Shown here piece after piece: positions 17,640-25,633 of a stretch of DNA of 64,000 bases. Position numbers and translations under genes: made by a program. Position 1 is the first letter of the stretch; each line of letters opens with the position of its first letter. The DNA is taken from assembly GCA_036677445.1 (NCBI GenBank), contig JAVBWI010000007.1, forward strand, positions 109,219 to 173,218, read 5' to 3'. The notes beneath the pieces are model-generated. The model was not told the origin of the DNA, made no database searches, and was given only the letters and a program-made list of their open reading frames with translations. Source of the stretch: JAVBWI01 sp036677445. Its GTDB lineage: Bacteria; Bacillota; Clostridia; Christensenellales; CAG-138.

Positions 17640-17835
17640 TATCCAGCTTGTCAATAAACCTCTTGGGGATTCGGGGGCTGCAGCCCCCGGAGGCTTCCAA
17701 CCGCCGCCAGCGACATGTGCGGTGGCGGCGGAAAGCCTTGCGGCGCAAGGCTTTCCTTGCAGGAACAGCCGCCCGTGCCGTAGGCACAGGTTGTTCCTGT
17801 AATCCTCGAAAAAGTGCCGCAAGGCACTTTTTTGA
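17640..17835. repeat. Hairpin-rich intergenic repeat, family C (full-length copy)
   Basis: Five stems in a row: GGGGGCTGCAGCCCCC, CCGCCGCC..GGCGGCGG, GGAAAGCCTTGC..GCAAGGCTTTCC, AGGAACA..TGTTCCT and, at 17806-17835, TCGAAAAAGTGCC with GGCACTTTTTTGA. The gap 17522-17953 holds no coding frame I can support. The last two stems recur at 42020-42077. Confidence 0.7.
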
Positions 17836-17953
17836 CGTATCATCGCTAGCGCGCAAATTTTACTTTTCTATCCAAAACAGCCGCAAGTGAAGAATAGTTT
17901 GACGCCGCCGGTCGAATACTAAGGGAAACTTCAAACAGGAGGTCTTTTCTACC

Positions 17954-18136
17954 ATGAGCAATTTATCGGACAAAGAATTGTCGGCGCTGGGTGATCTGCT
18001 CAGTTCCGAGGAGCTGTTGGTAAAGAAATTCAACATGCTCGCGCAAACCACGCAGGATCAGACGATCAAAACCAAGCTGCAATCCATCGCGCAAAAGCAT
18101 CAGGACCACTTCAACAAGCTGTACAGCCAACTGTAA
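17954..18136 (+). CDS. Small CotF-related spore coat protein
   Basis: 60 residues, wholly helical in character: LSDKELSALGDLLSSEELLVKKFNMLAQTTQDQ..., ending in KHQDHFNKLYSQL. It resembles the short ferritin-like helix pairs that accompany CotF-type coat proteins in Clostridia. It lies 15 bases before a larger coat protein, so the pair is one operon. AGGAGG is upstream of the ATG. A GAATACTA at about 17923 could be part of a sporulation sigma-factor promoter but I cannot confirm it. Expression in the mother cell is inferred from family only. Confidence 0.72.
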   Translation: MSNLSDKELSALGDLLSSEELLVKKFNMLAQTTQDQTIKTKLQSIAQKHQDHFNKLYSQL

Positions 18137-18151
18137 GGGGAGGAAAACGAT

Positions 18152-18490
18152 ATGACGACAACGAACAGCGGATTCTCTGAAAAAGAAGTCCTTTTTGACG
18201 CGCTTTCGGCGCAAAAAAGTATGACCGGTATGTTCAACACCTATTCCAACGAGTGCGCAAATCCCGAGGTGCGCAAGGTCATGCTGGACATACTTAACGA
18301 CGAACACAGCATACAGTTTGACGTATTCAGCGATATACAATCACGCGGCTACTACTCGGTTACGCCCGCCCAGCAGGATAAGGTAACCAAAGTGAAGGAT
18401 ACCTACGCGCAGCAGGCCAGCGCGAACACCGACACCAATACCGGCATCTGGCACACGCAGGATATGCAGGGCAAAGTACCGCGCATGTAA
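18152..18490 (+). CDS. Spore coat protein, CotF family
   Basis: 112 residues. The CotF-type core SEKEVLFDALSAQKSMTGMFNTYSNECANPEVRKVMLDIL is a four-helix-type pattern, and a QSRGYYSVTPAQQDKVTKVK segment after it is the typical CotF ending. The protein would be part of the spore coat. Ribosome site AGGGGAGG. Together with the preceding gene this is the clearest sign that the host makes endospores. Confidence 0.85.
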   Translation: MTTTNSGFSEKEVLFDALSAQKSMTGMFNTYSNECANPEVRKVMLDILNDEHSIQFDVFSDIQSRGYYSVTPAQQDKVTKVKDTYAQQASANTDTNTGIWHTQDMQGKVPRM

Positions 18491-18504
18491 AAGAATCCGA
18501 ATGC

Positions 18505-18542
18505 AAAGGTCACCCGGCAGCATTTGCTTCCGGGTGACCTTT
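18505..18542 (+). terminator. Terminator after the coat-protein operon
   Basis: A 13-bp stem AAAGGTCACCCGG / CCGGGTGACCTTT with a 12-base loop, 15 bases after the stop; it also ends the convergent DUF2971 transcript. Confidence 0.75.
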
Positions 18543-18564
18543 GTGTCTAATCGAATTTAATTTG

Positions 18565-19404
18565 TCATCGTATAGTTCCGTCAATGTTGCTTTTTTGAAT
18601 CACATAATCTTTGGTATGAATGTTTTGCTGTAAGATATTCCTTACCTCATTATGGAATTCTTCGTTAGCCCATGGATTTAGAGTAACTACCAGGTTGCTT
18701 AAAGTATCCTCTGTTAATTTTATATATAAATATTGAAAGTGCGGATAATAAATACATGTCGATGATTGTTCAGGTCCTTTAGGGCGAACTCCAACGCGCA
18801 ATCTTACTTCTTTTTCATGATCCCATGCAATGCTCTTTATTAGCCCGGGAAATTTAGTACGTTTAAAATCTTTTTGGAAGCCAACCATAATGCATCCCTT
18901 AAAAAACTCTTTCAATTCTTCATCTTCATATATAAATTCTCCAAGATCTTTCGTGTAATGAATAGCAGCAAAGGTCGTATCATATACACCCCAATCACTA
19001 GGTGAATCATATTGGTGATGTTTAAGGTCGGTTCTTTTTGTGATATGTAGAAGACTATCTTGGGAACAATCGTCTGACGAATAAATTAGCGGTTCGATCA
19101 ATGATATTGTTGGAAAACTTAGCATGACGCCCTTTTCACGGTGTATACTCCAAAACCCTGTTGATTCTGTTTCTCTATACGTAAAGCAAGCAACAAATAG
19201 CTTGTTTTTCCACCAAAAGTGTATTCGTTCGTTCTCATTAAGATCATTTACAAGATCAATTCGCGATAGACGCAATGAACCCTTGCTTATAATACTTTCA
19301 AAAGCGTGAAGATTTGTATAGTGCTGTACACGGGTAAGCTTTTTCGCTGATGCACATAATTCCGTGTACAAATCATCATATTGATTTACTATTTCTTTTT
19401 CCAA
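18565..19404 (-). CDS. DUF2971-family protein (AT-rich, probably acquired)
   Basis: 279 residues. The N terminus LTRVQHYTNLHAFESIISKGSLRLSRIDLVNDLNE (H28, Y29) and the later TGFWSIHREKGVMLSFP are the hallmarks of DUF2971. The opening HYTxLxxxxxIIxxGxLRLSR resembles the substrate-binding start of DarT-like and other ADP-ribosyltransferase-fold proteins, but no catalytic activity can be claimed. Base composition is strikingly AT-rich and A-ending codons are common, unlike neighbours, so transfer is likely. TTG start 19404 has GGAGGT six bases upstream. It is divergent from an ADP-ribosylglycohydrolase. Confidence 0.8.
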   Translation of the reverse strand: MEKEIVNQYDDLYTELCASAKKLTRVQHYTNLHAFESIISKGSLRLSRIDLVNDLNENERIHFWWKNKLFVACFTYRETESTGFWSIHREKGVMLSFPTISLIEPLIYSSDDCSQDSLLHITKRTDLKHHQYDSPSDWGVYDTTFAAIHYTKDLGEFIYEDEELKEFFKGCIMVGFQKDFKRTKFPGLIKSIAWDHEKEVRLRVGVRPKGPEQSSTCIYYPHFQYLYIKLTEDTLSNLVVTLNPWANEEFHNEVRNILQQNIHTKDYVIQKSNIDGTIR

Positions 19405-19435
19405 GGTGTTACCTCCGATTGTTCAGCAAATAGGA

Positions 19436-19455
19436 CACCAAATTAGCACCAATTT
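19436..19455. promoter_or_regulatory. Direct repeat in the DUF2971 leader
   Basis: CACCAAATT (19436) and CACCAATTT (19447), 11 bases apart, one helical turn, about 30-50 bases upstream of the DUF2971 start. A repressor site is possible. Confidence 0.35.
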
Positions 19456-19640
19456 AGAATATTTTCTTAATAACTAACGTTACAACATAGATTTCTTACA
19501 GTCAACAGATGTTTGGTGTTTCATAGACATGTTATCCCTTGCGATGCATGGCGAAATATGGTACTGTAAATATATAGTGCAAGCGGCAGGAATAAATTCA
19601 AGTATGCCACGTCTTGACAGGTCATCGCCGGTATTTACAA

Positions 19641-19703
19641 CTGTCCGTTTTATAGTGCGGACAGTTTGATACGATAAAGCAAAATGCCGCCTACCGGCGG
19701 CAT
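19641..19703. promoter_or_regulatory. Two inverted repeats in the leader of the ADP-ribosylglycohydrolase
   Basis: CTGTCCG (19641) pairs with CGGACAG (19658) around 10 bases. ATGCCGCC (19684) pairs with GGCGGCAT (19696) with a TACC loop, followed by ATTTCATGTTTTC. The second hairpin sits just before the ribosome site, where it could act as an attenuator or block translation. The rest of the 328-base gap 19405-19732 is AT-rich and shows no gene. Confidence 0.45.
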
Positions 19704-19732
19704 ATTTCATGTTTTCAAGCGGGGGGAGCGAA

Positions 19733-20773
19733 ATGAAAGAACGGTTCGCTGCATGCATGCTCGGCGGTGCAATAGGCGACGCGCTTGGATATACGGTCGA
19801 GTTTATGCATTATCATCAAATCCAAAGCTGGTTCGGTCCCACCGGCATTTTAGAGCCGCAAACGGACAGCAAATCCGGCATGGCGCTCATTTCCGACGAT
19901 ACGCAAATGGCCCTGTTTACGCTCGACGGCATGATTTGGGCGTATGAAAGCGGTTTGCCGTATGTGGCGGGCGGGTTGTACCCTTCCTATTTGCGGTGGC
20001 TGTATACGCAGACGGGCAACGTTGCGGACCCCGCCCTGCTTGAGCGCCAGATACACGAAGGGGAGGATACAATTCTTGCGCAAAAAGAGCTGCATTTTCG
20101 GCGCGCGCCGGGCAGCACCTGCCTGAGCGCACTGCGCAGCGGCAAAATGGGCGCCATGAAGGATCCCGTTAACGACAGCAAGGGCTGCGGCGGCGTAATG
20201 CGCGTAGCGCCCATCGGCCTCTTTTTGTACAACGATCCGGCGCACGCCTTCCGGGTGGGCGCGGAGTCGGCGGCGATCACGCACGGCCATCCGACAGGGT
20301 ACCTCGCGGCGGGTACGCTCGCAGCCATCATCGCGCTGCTTGTGGCATATAAGGAACTGGGGGCGGCCTGCGACGAAGCGTCTTTGATACTCCGCCGCTA
20401 TGCCGGTTATGAAGAAACTTTGCGCGCGATAGACTGCGCGCGCACGCTCGCCGCGGGCTCCCTGCAATCGGAGCACGCCATACGCAAGCTTGGCGAGGGC
20501 TGGGTGGCCGAGCAGGCGCTTGCTATCGGCATATACTGTGCGCTCAAGAAGCATGGTTTCAAGCGTGCGCTGGTCACCTCCGTCAACCACGACGGGGACA
20601 GCGACTCCACCGGCGCTATCTGCGGGTATATTCTGGGCGCAAGCGGCGGCATGCGCGTTATCCCAAAGGACTGGGCGGACAGGCTGGAGCTGCATGCGTA
20701 TATTGTCCGGCGCAGTGAAGAGCTTAGCGACGTACGCAAATCCGCGCCCCGTAAAGCGCAGGCTACGAAATAG
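19733..20773 (+). CDS. ADP-ribosylglycohydrolase (DraG family)
   Basis: 346 residues. DraG-family motifs with their di-metal ligands: CMLGGAIGDALGYTVEF at the N terminus, SDDTQMALFTLDG near residue 53, NDSKGCGGVMRVAPIGLF near 145, and NHDGDSDSTGAICGYILGA near 285. These enzymes remove ADP-ribose from modified arginines or other targets. ATG 19733 follows GGGGGGAG. It stands alone on the plus strand, divergent from the DUF2971 gene, and is followed by a family-A repeat. No nitrogenase genes are present, so a nif role is unlikely; the target is unknown. Confidence 0.9.
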   Translation: MKERFAACMLGGAIGDALGYTVEFMHYHQIQSWFGPTGILEPQTDSKSGMALISDDTQMALFTLDGMIWAYESGLPYVAGGLYPSYLRWLYTQTGNVADPALLERQIHEGEDTILAQKELHFRRAPGSTCLSALRSGKMGAMKDPVNDSKGCGGVMRVAPIGLFLYNDPAHAFRVGAESAAITHGHPTGYLAAGTLAAIIALLVAYKELGAACDEASLILRRYAGYEETLRAIDCARTLAAGSLQSEHAIRKLGEGWVAEQALAIGIYCALKKHGFKRALVTSVNHDGDSDSTGAICGYILGASGGMRVIPKDWADRLELHAYIVRRSEELSDVRKSAPRKAQATK

Positions 20774-20790
20774 TAAAAGCACGTTCAGCA

Positions 20791-20962
20791 TATCGGCAAA
20801 CCCTCCATGGGGGTGTGGAGGATTCGAAAATCCTCCACTTCTAATCCAATTTGACAGCGCAGCGTCTTTGCGCGTCAAATTGGCGGAAAAAATGCTGCCA
20901 TGAGCAGCATTTTAACCTACAGAAGACCCATCGGCAAAGTTCTGCGGACTTTGCCGATGGCC
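20791..20962 (+). repeat. Intergenic hairpin repeat, family A, copy 1
   Basis: Modules in order: ATCGGCAAACCCTCCATGG, a TGGAGGATT..AATCCTCCA stem, CCAATTTGACAGCGCAGCG then GCGCGTCAAATTGG, the AATGCTGCCATGAGCAGCATT stem, and a final 12-bp stem CATCGGCAAAGT (20929) / ACTTTGCCGATG (20948). The same string of modules recurs at 23105-23363, in part at 28005-28051, and inverted at 63734-63830. Non-coding. Confidence 0.8.
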
Positions 20963-20964
20963 TG

Positions 20965-20989
20965 AGACGCGTTCGGCATGCGTCTTTTT
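20965..20989 (+). terminator. Terminator-like hairpin after repeat A1
   Basis: AGACGC / GCGTCT stem, nine-base loop and a TTTT run, ending transcription from the ADP-ribosylglycohydrolase side before the molybdenum genes. Confidence 0.55.
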
Positions 20990-20992
20990 ATA

Positions 20993-21021
20993 TTGCCGGA
21001 TATTCATCGATGCAATATAAA
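20993..21021 (+). promoter_or_regulatory. Possible promoter of the MoeA-like gene
   Basis: TTGCCG (20993), a 17-base spacer and TATAAA (21016), about 100 bases before the gene. A second candidate, TTGTTC-17-TACTAT at 21046-21074, overlaps a TTCTTTTAAAAGAA palindrome. Confidence 0.4.
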
Positions 21022-21124
21022 ATTCGGCATTACCGAACGGAATGCGTTGTTCTTTTAAAAGAATAATGATACTATGTGATTAAATGCAGCTTATAGAATG
21101 TGTGTTACTTGAAAGGCAGGCAGA

Positions 21125-22147
21125 ATGAAAAAAATCCGTGTACAGGATGCGGTCGGCGAGGTATTGTGTCACGATGTGACCGCGATATTCCCCGGCGAGC
21201 AGAAAGGCCCCCTGTTTCGTCGGGGGCATGTCATTCGGGAAGAGGACGTGGAAAAGCTCCTCAATATCGGCAAATCCCATTTGTTCGTCTGGGAAGCGGG
21301 GGCCGACGAGGTGCACGAGGAGGACGCCGCATTCGCCGTCACAAAGGCAATTTGCGGCCATGGCATCACGTACAGCGGCCCGTCGGAGGGTAAGTATCTG
21401 CTCATGGCGGAAACGGACGGCCTATATAAGGTCAACAGCGAAGCGCTCAGGCGTATTAACCGCGTTGAGGAGTTTACTATCCCCAGTTTGCCCGACAATA
21501 CGCCCGTTACAAAAGGCTGTAAGCTTGCGGGCGCGCGCATCGTGCCGCTCGTTACCAGGCGGCGCAACGTCCAAGAAGCCGTACGCATCGCGAACGAAAA
21601 CGCGCCCGTGCTTGAGGTCAAGCCGTATATTCCGCGCAAAACCGGCATCATCATCACCGGCAGCGAAATTTATTACGGCCGCATACAGGACGCCTTTGAG
21701 CCCATATTGCGAGAAAAGCTCGCGATGTTTGGCGCGCATATTCTTGGCGTTGTGAAGTGCCCCGACGACCTTTCCATGATCGCGCAGGCGCTCGCGGGCT
21801 TTCTGGCGCAGCAGGCCGATATGGTGCTTTTTACCGGCGGCATGAGCGTAGACCCGGACGACCTGACCCCCACCGCCATACGGGAAAGCGGGGCAACGCT
21901 TCTTAACCGGGGCATCGCCATACAGCCCGGCAATATGCTGACAATGGCTTACTTAGGGGATACCATACTCATCGGCGTGCCGGGCGCTTCCCTGCACAGC
22001 AAAATTACCAGCCTGGACCTGTTTTTGCCCCGCATCTGCACGGGCGAACGCATCACCGAGGAGGATACCAGAGACTTGGGCGAAGGCGGTTTCTGCCTGG
22101 GCTGTAAGGTGTGCCATTACCCCGTCTGTTATTTCGGCAGAAAGTAA
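21125..22147 (+). CDS. Molybdopterin-binding MoeA-like protein with C-terminal Cys cluster
   Basis: 340 residues. The central/C-terminal part is a MoCF-biosynthesis (MoeA/MogA) fold: KTGIIITGSEIYYGR near 178, VLFTGGMSVDPDDLTPTAIRE near 238 (the TGG..D.T motif), and LIGVPGASLHS near 285. The N-terminal domain (VQDAVGEVLCHDVTAIFPGEQKGPLFRRGHVI) resembles the MoeA linker region, but the protein is shorter than the ~400-residue MoeA. It ends in FCLGCKVCHYPVCYFG, four Cys suited to zinc or a metal cluster. It heads a block with modABC and mogA, so a role in molybdenum cofactor assembly is likely. GAAAGGCAGG precedes the ATG. Confidence 0.8.
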   Translation: MKKIRVQDAVGEVLCHDVTAIFPGEQKGPLFRRGHVIREEDVEKLLNIGKSHLFVWEAGADEVHEEDAAFAVTKAICGHGITYSGPSEGKYLLMAETDGLYKVNSEALRRINRVEEFTIPSLPDNTPVTKGCKLAGARIVPLVTRRRNVQEAVRIANENAPVLEVKPYIPRKTGIIITGSEIYYGRIQDAFEPILREKLAMFGAHILGVVKCPDDLSMIAQALAGFLAQQADMVLFTGGMSVDPDDLTPTAIRESGATLLNRGIAIQPGNMLTMAYLGDTILIGVPGASLHSKITSLDLFLPRICTGERITEEDTRDLGEGGFCLGCKVCHYPVCYFGRK

Positions 22148-22182
22148 AAATGCTATAACACAAACAGAAGGAGAGAGTAGCC

Positions 22183-23037
22183 ATGAAGCGTATTATCCCG
22201 ATTGCGGCGCTGCTCGCGCTGCTGACGCTTGTTTCTGCCTGCGCCGCGCCCGCCGTACAGCCCGAGGAGACCGCCGCGCCCATAGCCGCCGGGGCGCCGA
22301 CGCAGGCCCCCGCCTCCACGCCGGAACCGGCGGAAGCCGAACCCGTGGAGATCTATGTTTCCGCTGCGGCGAGCCTTACAGACGTAATGCAGGCGATAGC
22401 GGAGCGGTATAAGGCAGTGGCGCCGAATGTAAAAGTGACGCTCACATTCGGCTCTTCGGGCGCGTTACAAACGCAGATTGAGGAGGGCGCGCCCGCCGAC
22501 CTGTTTGTTTCCGCCGCGCAGAAGCAGATGGACGCGCTCGATGCAGGCGATCTGATCGCCTCGGATACACGCAGGAACCTGCTAATCAACAAGGTGGTGC
22601 TCATCGTGCCCGCAAACAGCGAGGCGGATATCGCAAGCTTTGAGGACGTCGCGACCGACAAGGTAAAACTGGTTGCAATCGGTGAGGCTTCCGTGCCGGT
22701 CGGGCAATATACCGAGGAAATTTACACTTCGCTGGGCCTGTGGGATAAAGTCAGCGCCAAAGCAAATTTCGGCGCAAACGTGCGCGCGGTGCTCGCATGG
22801 GTCGAATCCGGCGATGTGGATTGCGGCGTGGTCTACGCAACGGACGCCGCCACCACAGAAGGCGTAAAAATCATCTGCGAAGCGCCGGAGGGCAGCCACA
22901 AGCCCGTCGTATACCCCGCCGCCGTGCTCAAAAACGCCGCACAGCCCGAAGCGGCCAAGGCCTTCCTCGATTATCTTTTCGGACCCGAGGCGGCCGCAGC
23001 ATTTGAAGCCGCGGGCTTCACCATGTACCAGGCTTAA
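22183..23037 (+). CDS. modA: Molybdate ABC transporter substrate-binding lipoprotein
   Basis: 284 residues. Signal peptide with lipobox LVSACAAP (Cys near 21), an Ala/Pro/Glu-rich linker to about residue 55, then the ModA core: EIYVSAAASLTDVMQAI, TFGSSGALQTQIEEGAPADLFVSA and NKVVLIVP, ending with EAAKAFLDYLFGPEAAAAFEAAGF. The SAAASL and GSSGAL serines are the oxyanion-binding loops for molybdate or tungstate. It lies 35 bases after the MoeA-like gene and 345 bases before modB, the gap holding a family-A repeat. Confidence 0.93.
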   Translation: MKRIIPIAALLALLTLVSACAAPAVQPEETAAPIAAGAPTQAPASTPEPAEAEPVEIYVSAAASLTDVMQAIAERYKAVAPNVKVTLTFGSSGALQTQIEEGAPADLFVSAAQKQMDALDAGDLIASDTRRNLLINKVVLIVPANSEADIASFEDVATDKVKLVAIGEASVPVGQYTEEIYTSLGLWDKVSAKANFGANVRAVLAWVESGDVDCGVVYATDAATTEGVKIICEAPEGSHKPVVYPAAVLKNAAQPEAAKAFLDYLFGPEAAAAFEAAGFTMYQA

Positions 23038-23040
23038 AAC

Positions 23041-23363
23041 AGGCCACAGACAAAATCCTGCGGACTTTGTCTCAGCTTGTCAAAGTGCCGTAGGCACTTC
23101 AGAGTATCGACAAACCCTCGACAAACCCCCTCCATGGGGGTGTGGGGGATTCGCAGCAAGGTACTCGGCGTGCTAAAATCGATTCACAGGATCGATTTTT
23201 GGCTCTCATGAGCCAACGAACCCGCTTCCCTACGGGCACTATTAATCCAATTTGACAGTGCAGCGTCTTTGCGCGTCAAATTGGCAGAAAAAATGCCGCC
23301 ATGAGCGGCATTTTAACCCACAGAAAACCCATCGACAAAGTCCGCAGGACTTTGTCGATGGCC
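23041..23363 (+). repeat. Intergenic hairpin repeats between modA and modB, family A copy 2 plus an extra unit
   Basis: 23105-23363 carries the family-A modules of 20791-20962 with an additional ~80-base insert (TCGATT..AATCGA type stems, GGCTCTCATGAGCC). The last stem is 14 bp perfect: 23330-23343 with 23347-23360. Upstream, 23041-23104 has a shorter ACAAAATCCTGCGGACTTTGT stem and an AAGTGCCGTAGGCACTT stem. No coding frame. Confidence 0.8.
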
Positions 23364-23382
23364 TGTACTAAGGAGACCGCCT

Positions 23383-24054
23383 ATGGATATATCCCCGCTC
23401 TTTATATCGCTCAAGGTGGCGGCGGCGGCGACATTCTTTACATTTTTTCTCGGCATATTTGCCGCATGGAAGGTCGTCAAGCGCAGGCGCTGCAAGGGCC
23501 TGATAGACGGTATATTCACGCTGCCCATGGTGCTGCCGCCCACGGTGGTGGGCTTTTTTCTGCTGCTGCTCTTCGGCAGAAACGGCCTGCTGGGGCAGTT
23601 GCTTGAACAGCTTGCAATCTCCGTCGTGTTCACTTGGCAGGGGGCGGTCATCGCCGCGGCGGTAGTCTCCTTCCCGCTCATGTACCGTACGGCACGCGGC
23701 GCGTTTGAGCAAATAGATCAAACACTCGTCTACGCGGCGCGTACGCTGGGCATGTCCGAGCGGCGCATATTCTGGCGGGTCATACTGCCCGCAAGCTGGC
23801 CCGGGGTGGCCGCCGGCACGGTGCTCGCTTTCGCGCGGGCGCTGGGCGAGTTTGGCGCAACCGCCATGCTCGCGGGCAATATCCCCGGCAAAACGCAGAC
23901 CATGTCGCTCGCCATTTATTCCACGGTACAGGGCAACAACCGGGAAAAGGCGTACATATGGGTCGCCATCATCATGGGCATTTCGTTCGTCACCATACTC
24001 CTCATGAACTACTGGACGGGCTATCGGGAGCGCGCGAGAAGGAGGGCGATGTAG
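23383..24054 (+). CDS. modB: Molybdate ABC transporter permease
   Basis: 223 residues with five hydrophobic segments, usual for ModB. The family signature VLPPTVVGFFLLLLFGRNG near 50 and the cytoplasmic EAA-like loop (AARTLGMSERRIFWRVILPASWPGVAAG, about 120-150) that docks on the ATPase are clear, followed by ARALGEFGATAMLAGNIPG. AAGGAGACC precedes the ATG, which lies just after repeat A2. The modC start follows its stop by four bases. Confidence 0.93.
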   Translation: MDISPLFISLKVAAAATFFTFFLGIFAAWKVVKRRRCKGLIDGIFTLPMVLPPTVVGFFLLLLFGRNGLLGQLLEQLAISVVFTWQGAVIAAAVVSFPLMYRTARGAFEQIDQTLVYAARTLGMSERRIFWRVILPASWPGVAAGTVLAFARALGEFGATAMLAGNIPGKTQTMSLAIYSTVQGNNREKAYIWVAIIMGISFVTILLMNYWTGYRERARRRAM

Positions 24055-24058
24055 CGGG

Positions 24059-25111
24059 ATGCTGTCGGTAAATATCAAAAAAAAGCTGGGCGGCTTTCAT
24101 CTGGATGTGCAGTTTGAAGCGCGGGAGGGAACCTTCGCGCTGCTGGGCGCCTCCGGCTGCGGCAAAAGCATGACGCTCAAATGCATCGCGGGCATAGAAA
24201 AACCGGATGAAGGGCGTATCGTATTGGGGGAGCGCGTACTGTTCGATTCAACGGCGCGTATCGACCTGCCGCCGCAGCGGCGGCGCGTGGGGTACCTGTT
24301 CCAGAGCTATGCGCTTTTCCCGCATATGACGGTGCGGCAGAACATCGCCGCGGGCGTGCAGCACGCAGGCAAGGCTGTGCGGGAAGAGAAAGTGTGCGAA
24401 AAGATACGGCGTTTCTATCTGGACGGTATGGAAGAAAAATATCCTTTCCAGCTCTCGGGCGGACAGCAGCAACGCGTGGCGTTGGCGCGGATATTCGCAA
24501 GCGAGCCGGAACTCCTCTTGCTGGACGAACCCTTTTCCGCGCTGGACAGCTACCTGAAATGGCAACTGGAGCAGGAACTTGTGACAACGCTGGAAGCTTT
24601 CCACGGCACGACGGTATTCGTCTCACACAACCGGGACGAAGTATACCGCCTTTGCCAACAGGTCTGCCTGCTCAACGGCGGAAAATCCGAAGAGGTATCC
24701 TCCGTACGCGCGCTGTTTGAATCGCCCCGTACGCTTTCGGCCGCGCTGCTTTCGGGCTGCAAGAACTATTCCCGCGCAGAAAGGCTGGATATGCGCCATG
24801 TGCGCGCTTTGGACTGGGGCGTGAATCTTACCTGCTCGCGCGATATACCGGAGGACACCGCCTATATCGGCGTGCGCGCGCATTTTGTCGCGCCGGGCGG
24901 CACGGGGGAGAACGTTATTCCCTGCCGCATCCGGCGTATCATGGAAGACGTTTTCAGCACCATATTTACGCTGTCGCCGGAAAGCGGCGCAGAAGAGGGC
25001 GGCTTCGCCCGCATCCACATGGAACTGCCCAAGGAAAAAACCGCCGGTTTACAAAGCGGCGGCCATGTTACAATATCCATTGACCCTTCGGACATATTGT
25101 TGTTGAAGTAA
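24059..25111 (+). CDS. modC: Molybdate ABC transporter ATP-binding protein
   Basis: 350 residues. Walker A GASGCGKS (near 31), Q-loop FQSYALFPHM, signature LSGGQQQRVALAR (near 130), Walker B LLLLDEPFSALD and the switch His in VFVSHNRDE. A C-terminal ~110-residue region has an oligonucleotide/oxyanion-binding-like (TOBE) pattern (VGVRAHFVAPGG in form IGVRAHFVAPGG; VTISIDPSDILLLK). ModC drives molybdate import with ModAB. Four bases after modB; convergent with mogA. Confidence 0.93.
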   Translation: MLSVNIKKKLGGFHLDVQFEAREGTFALLGASGCGKSMTLKCIAGIEKPDEGRIVLGERVLFDSTARIDLPPQRRRVGYLFQSYALFPHMTVRQNIAAGVQHAGKAVREEKVCEKIRRFYLDGMEEKYPFQLSGGQQQRVALARIFASEPELLLLDEPFSALDSYLKWQLEQELVTTLEAFHGTTVFVSHNRDEVYRLCQQVCLLNGGKSEEVSSVRALFESPRTLSAALLSGCKNYSRAERLDMRHVRALDWGVNLTCSRDIPEDTAYIGVRAHFVAPGGTGENVIPCRIRRIMEDVFSTIFTLSPESGAEEGGFARIHMELPKEKTAGLQSGGHVTISIDPSDILLLK

Positions 25112-25120
25112 GTACCTGCG

Positions 25121-25615
25121 TTATGTGCGTGCGCACTCGCCGGTATCCCCGCGCAGCGTTTCCACGGCATGCGCAAGCACGGGCAGCACGACCTCCATGC
25201 ACTCCGTTACCGCTTTGGGGCTGCCGGGCAAATTGATGATCAAAGTCCGGCCACGGATGCCCGCCGCCGCGCGGGAGAGCATGGCGCGGTCGGTCACCTG
25301 CATGCTTCGCGCGCGCATGGCTTCGGGTATGCCCGGCACGGCGCGCTCAATTACCTCCATCGTCGCTTCCGGCGTCACGTCCCGCGGGGCAAAGCCGGTG
25401 CCGCCGCTGGTGAACACCACATCCACTTCCCCGCTGTCGCACAAATTTCGGAGCGCCGCGGTAATCTCCGCCCGTTCGTCCGGCAGCAGCGTTTGGCTTA
25501 CGATTTCTGCACAGCCGCTGAGCAGCGCGCGAAGCGCGGGCCCGCTTTTATCCTCCCGTTCTCCGCGATAGCCCTTGTCGCTCAATATCAATATCGCCGC
25601 GCGTATGGGTCGCAT
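25121..25615 (-). CDS. mogA: Molybdenum cofactor biosynthesis protein, MogA/MoaB family
   Basis: 164 residues. MoCF-biosynthesis fold with AILILSDKGYRGEREDKSGP at the start, VDVVFTSGGTGFAPRDVTPEA (TSGGTG...D.T molybdopterin-adenylation motif, about 68-88) and LIINLPGSPKAVTECMEVVLP near 130. It adenylylates molybdopterin (MogA) or performs the MoaB counterpart. Two ATGs lie six bases apart; the second, at 25615, has AGGAGG at the right distance while the first abuts it. Convergent with modC and 18 bases after mntP. Confidence 0.9.
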   Translation of the reverse strand: MRPIRAAILILSDKGYRGEREDKSGPALRALLSGCAEIVSQTLLPDERAEITAALRNLCDSGEVDVVFTSGGTGFAPRDVTPEATMEVIERAVPGIPEAMRARSMQVTDRAMLSRAAAGIRGRTLIINLPGSPKAVTECMEVVLPVLAHAVETLRGDTGECART

Positions 25616-25633
25616 ATGCATCCTCCTTGTATG

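Noticed and set aside
17522..17953. Coding frames of 60-130 residues across the hairpin region
   Set aside because: They are products of GC-rich repeat sequence, lie on several frames and have no ribosome site or family resemblance.
20774..21124. Moco riboswitch upstream of the MoeA-like gene
   Set aside because: The gap is explained by repeat A1, a terminator and possible promoters; I could not find the multi-stem consensus of that riboswitch.
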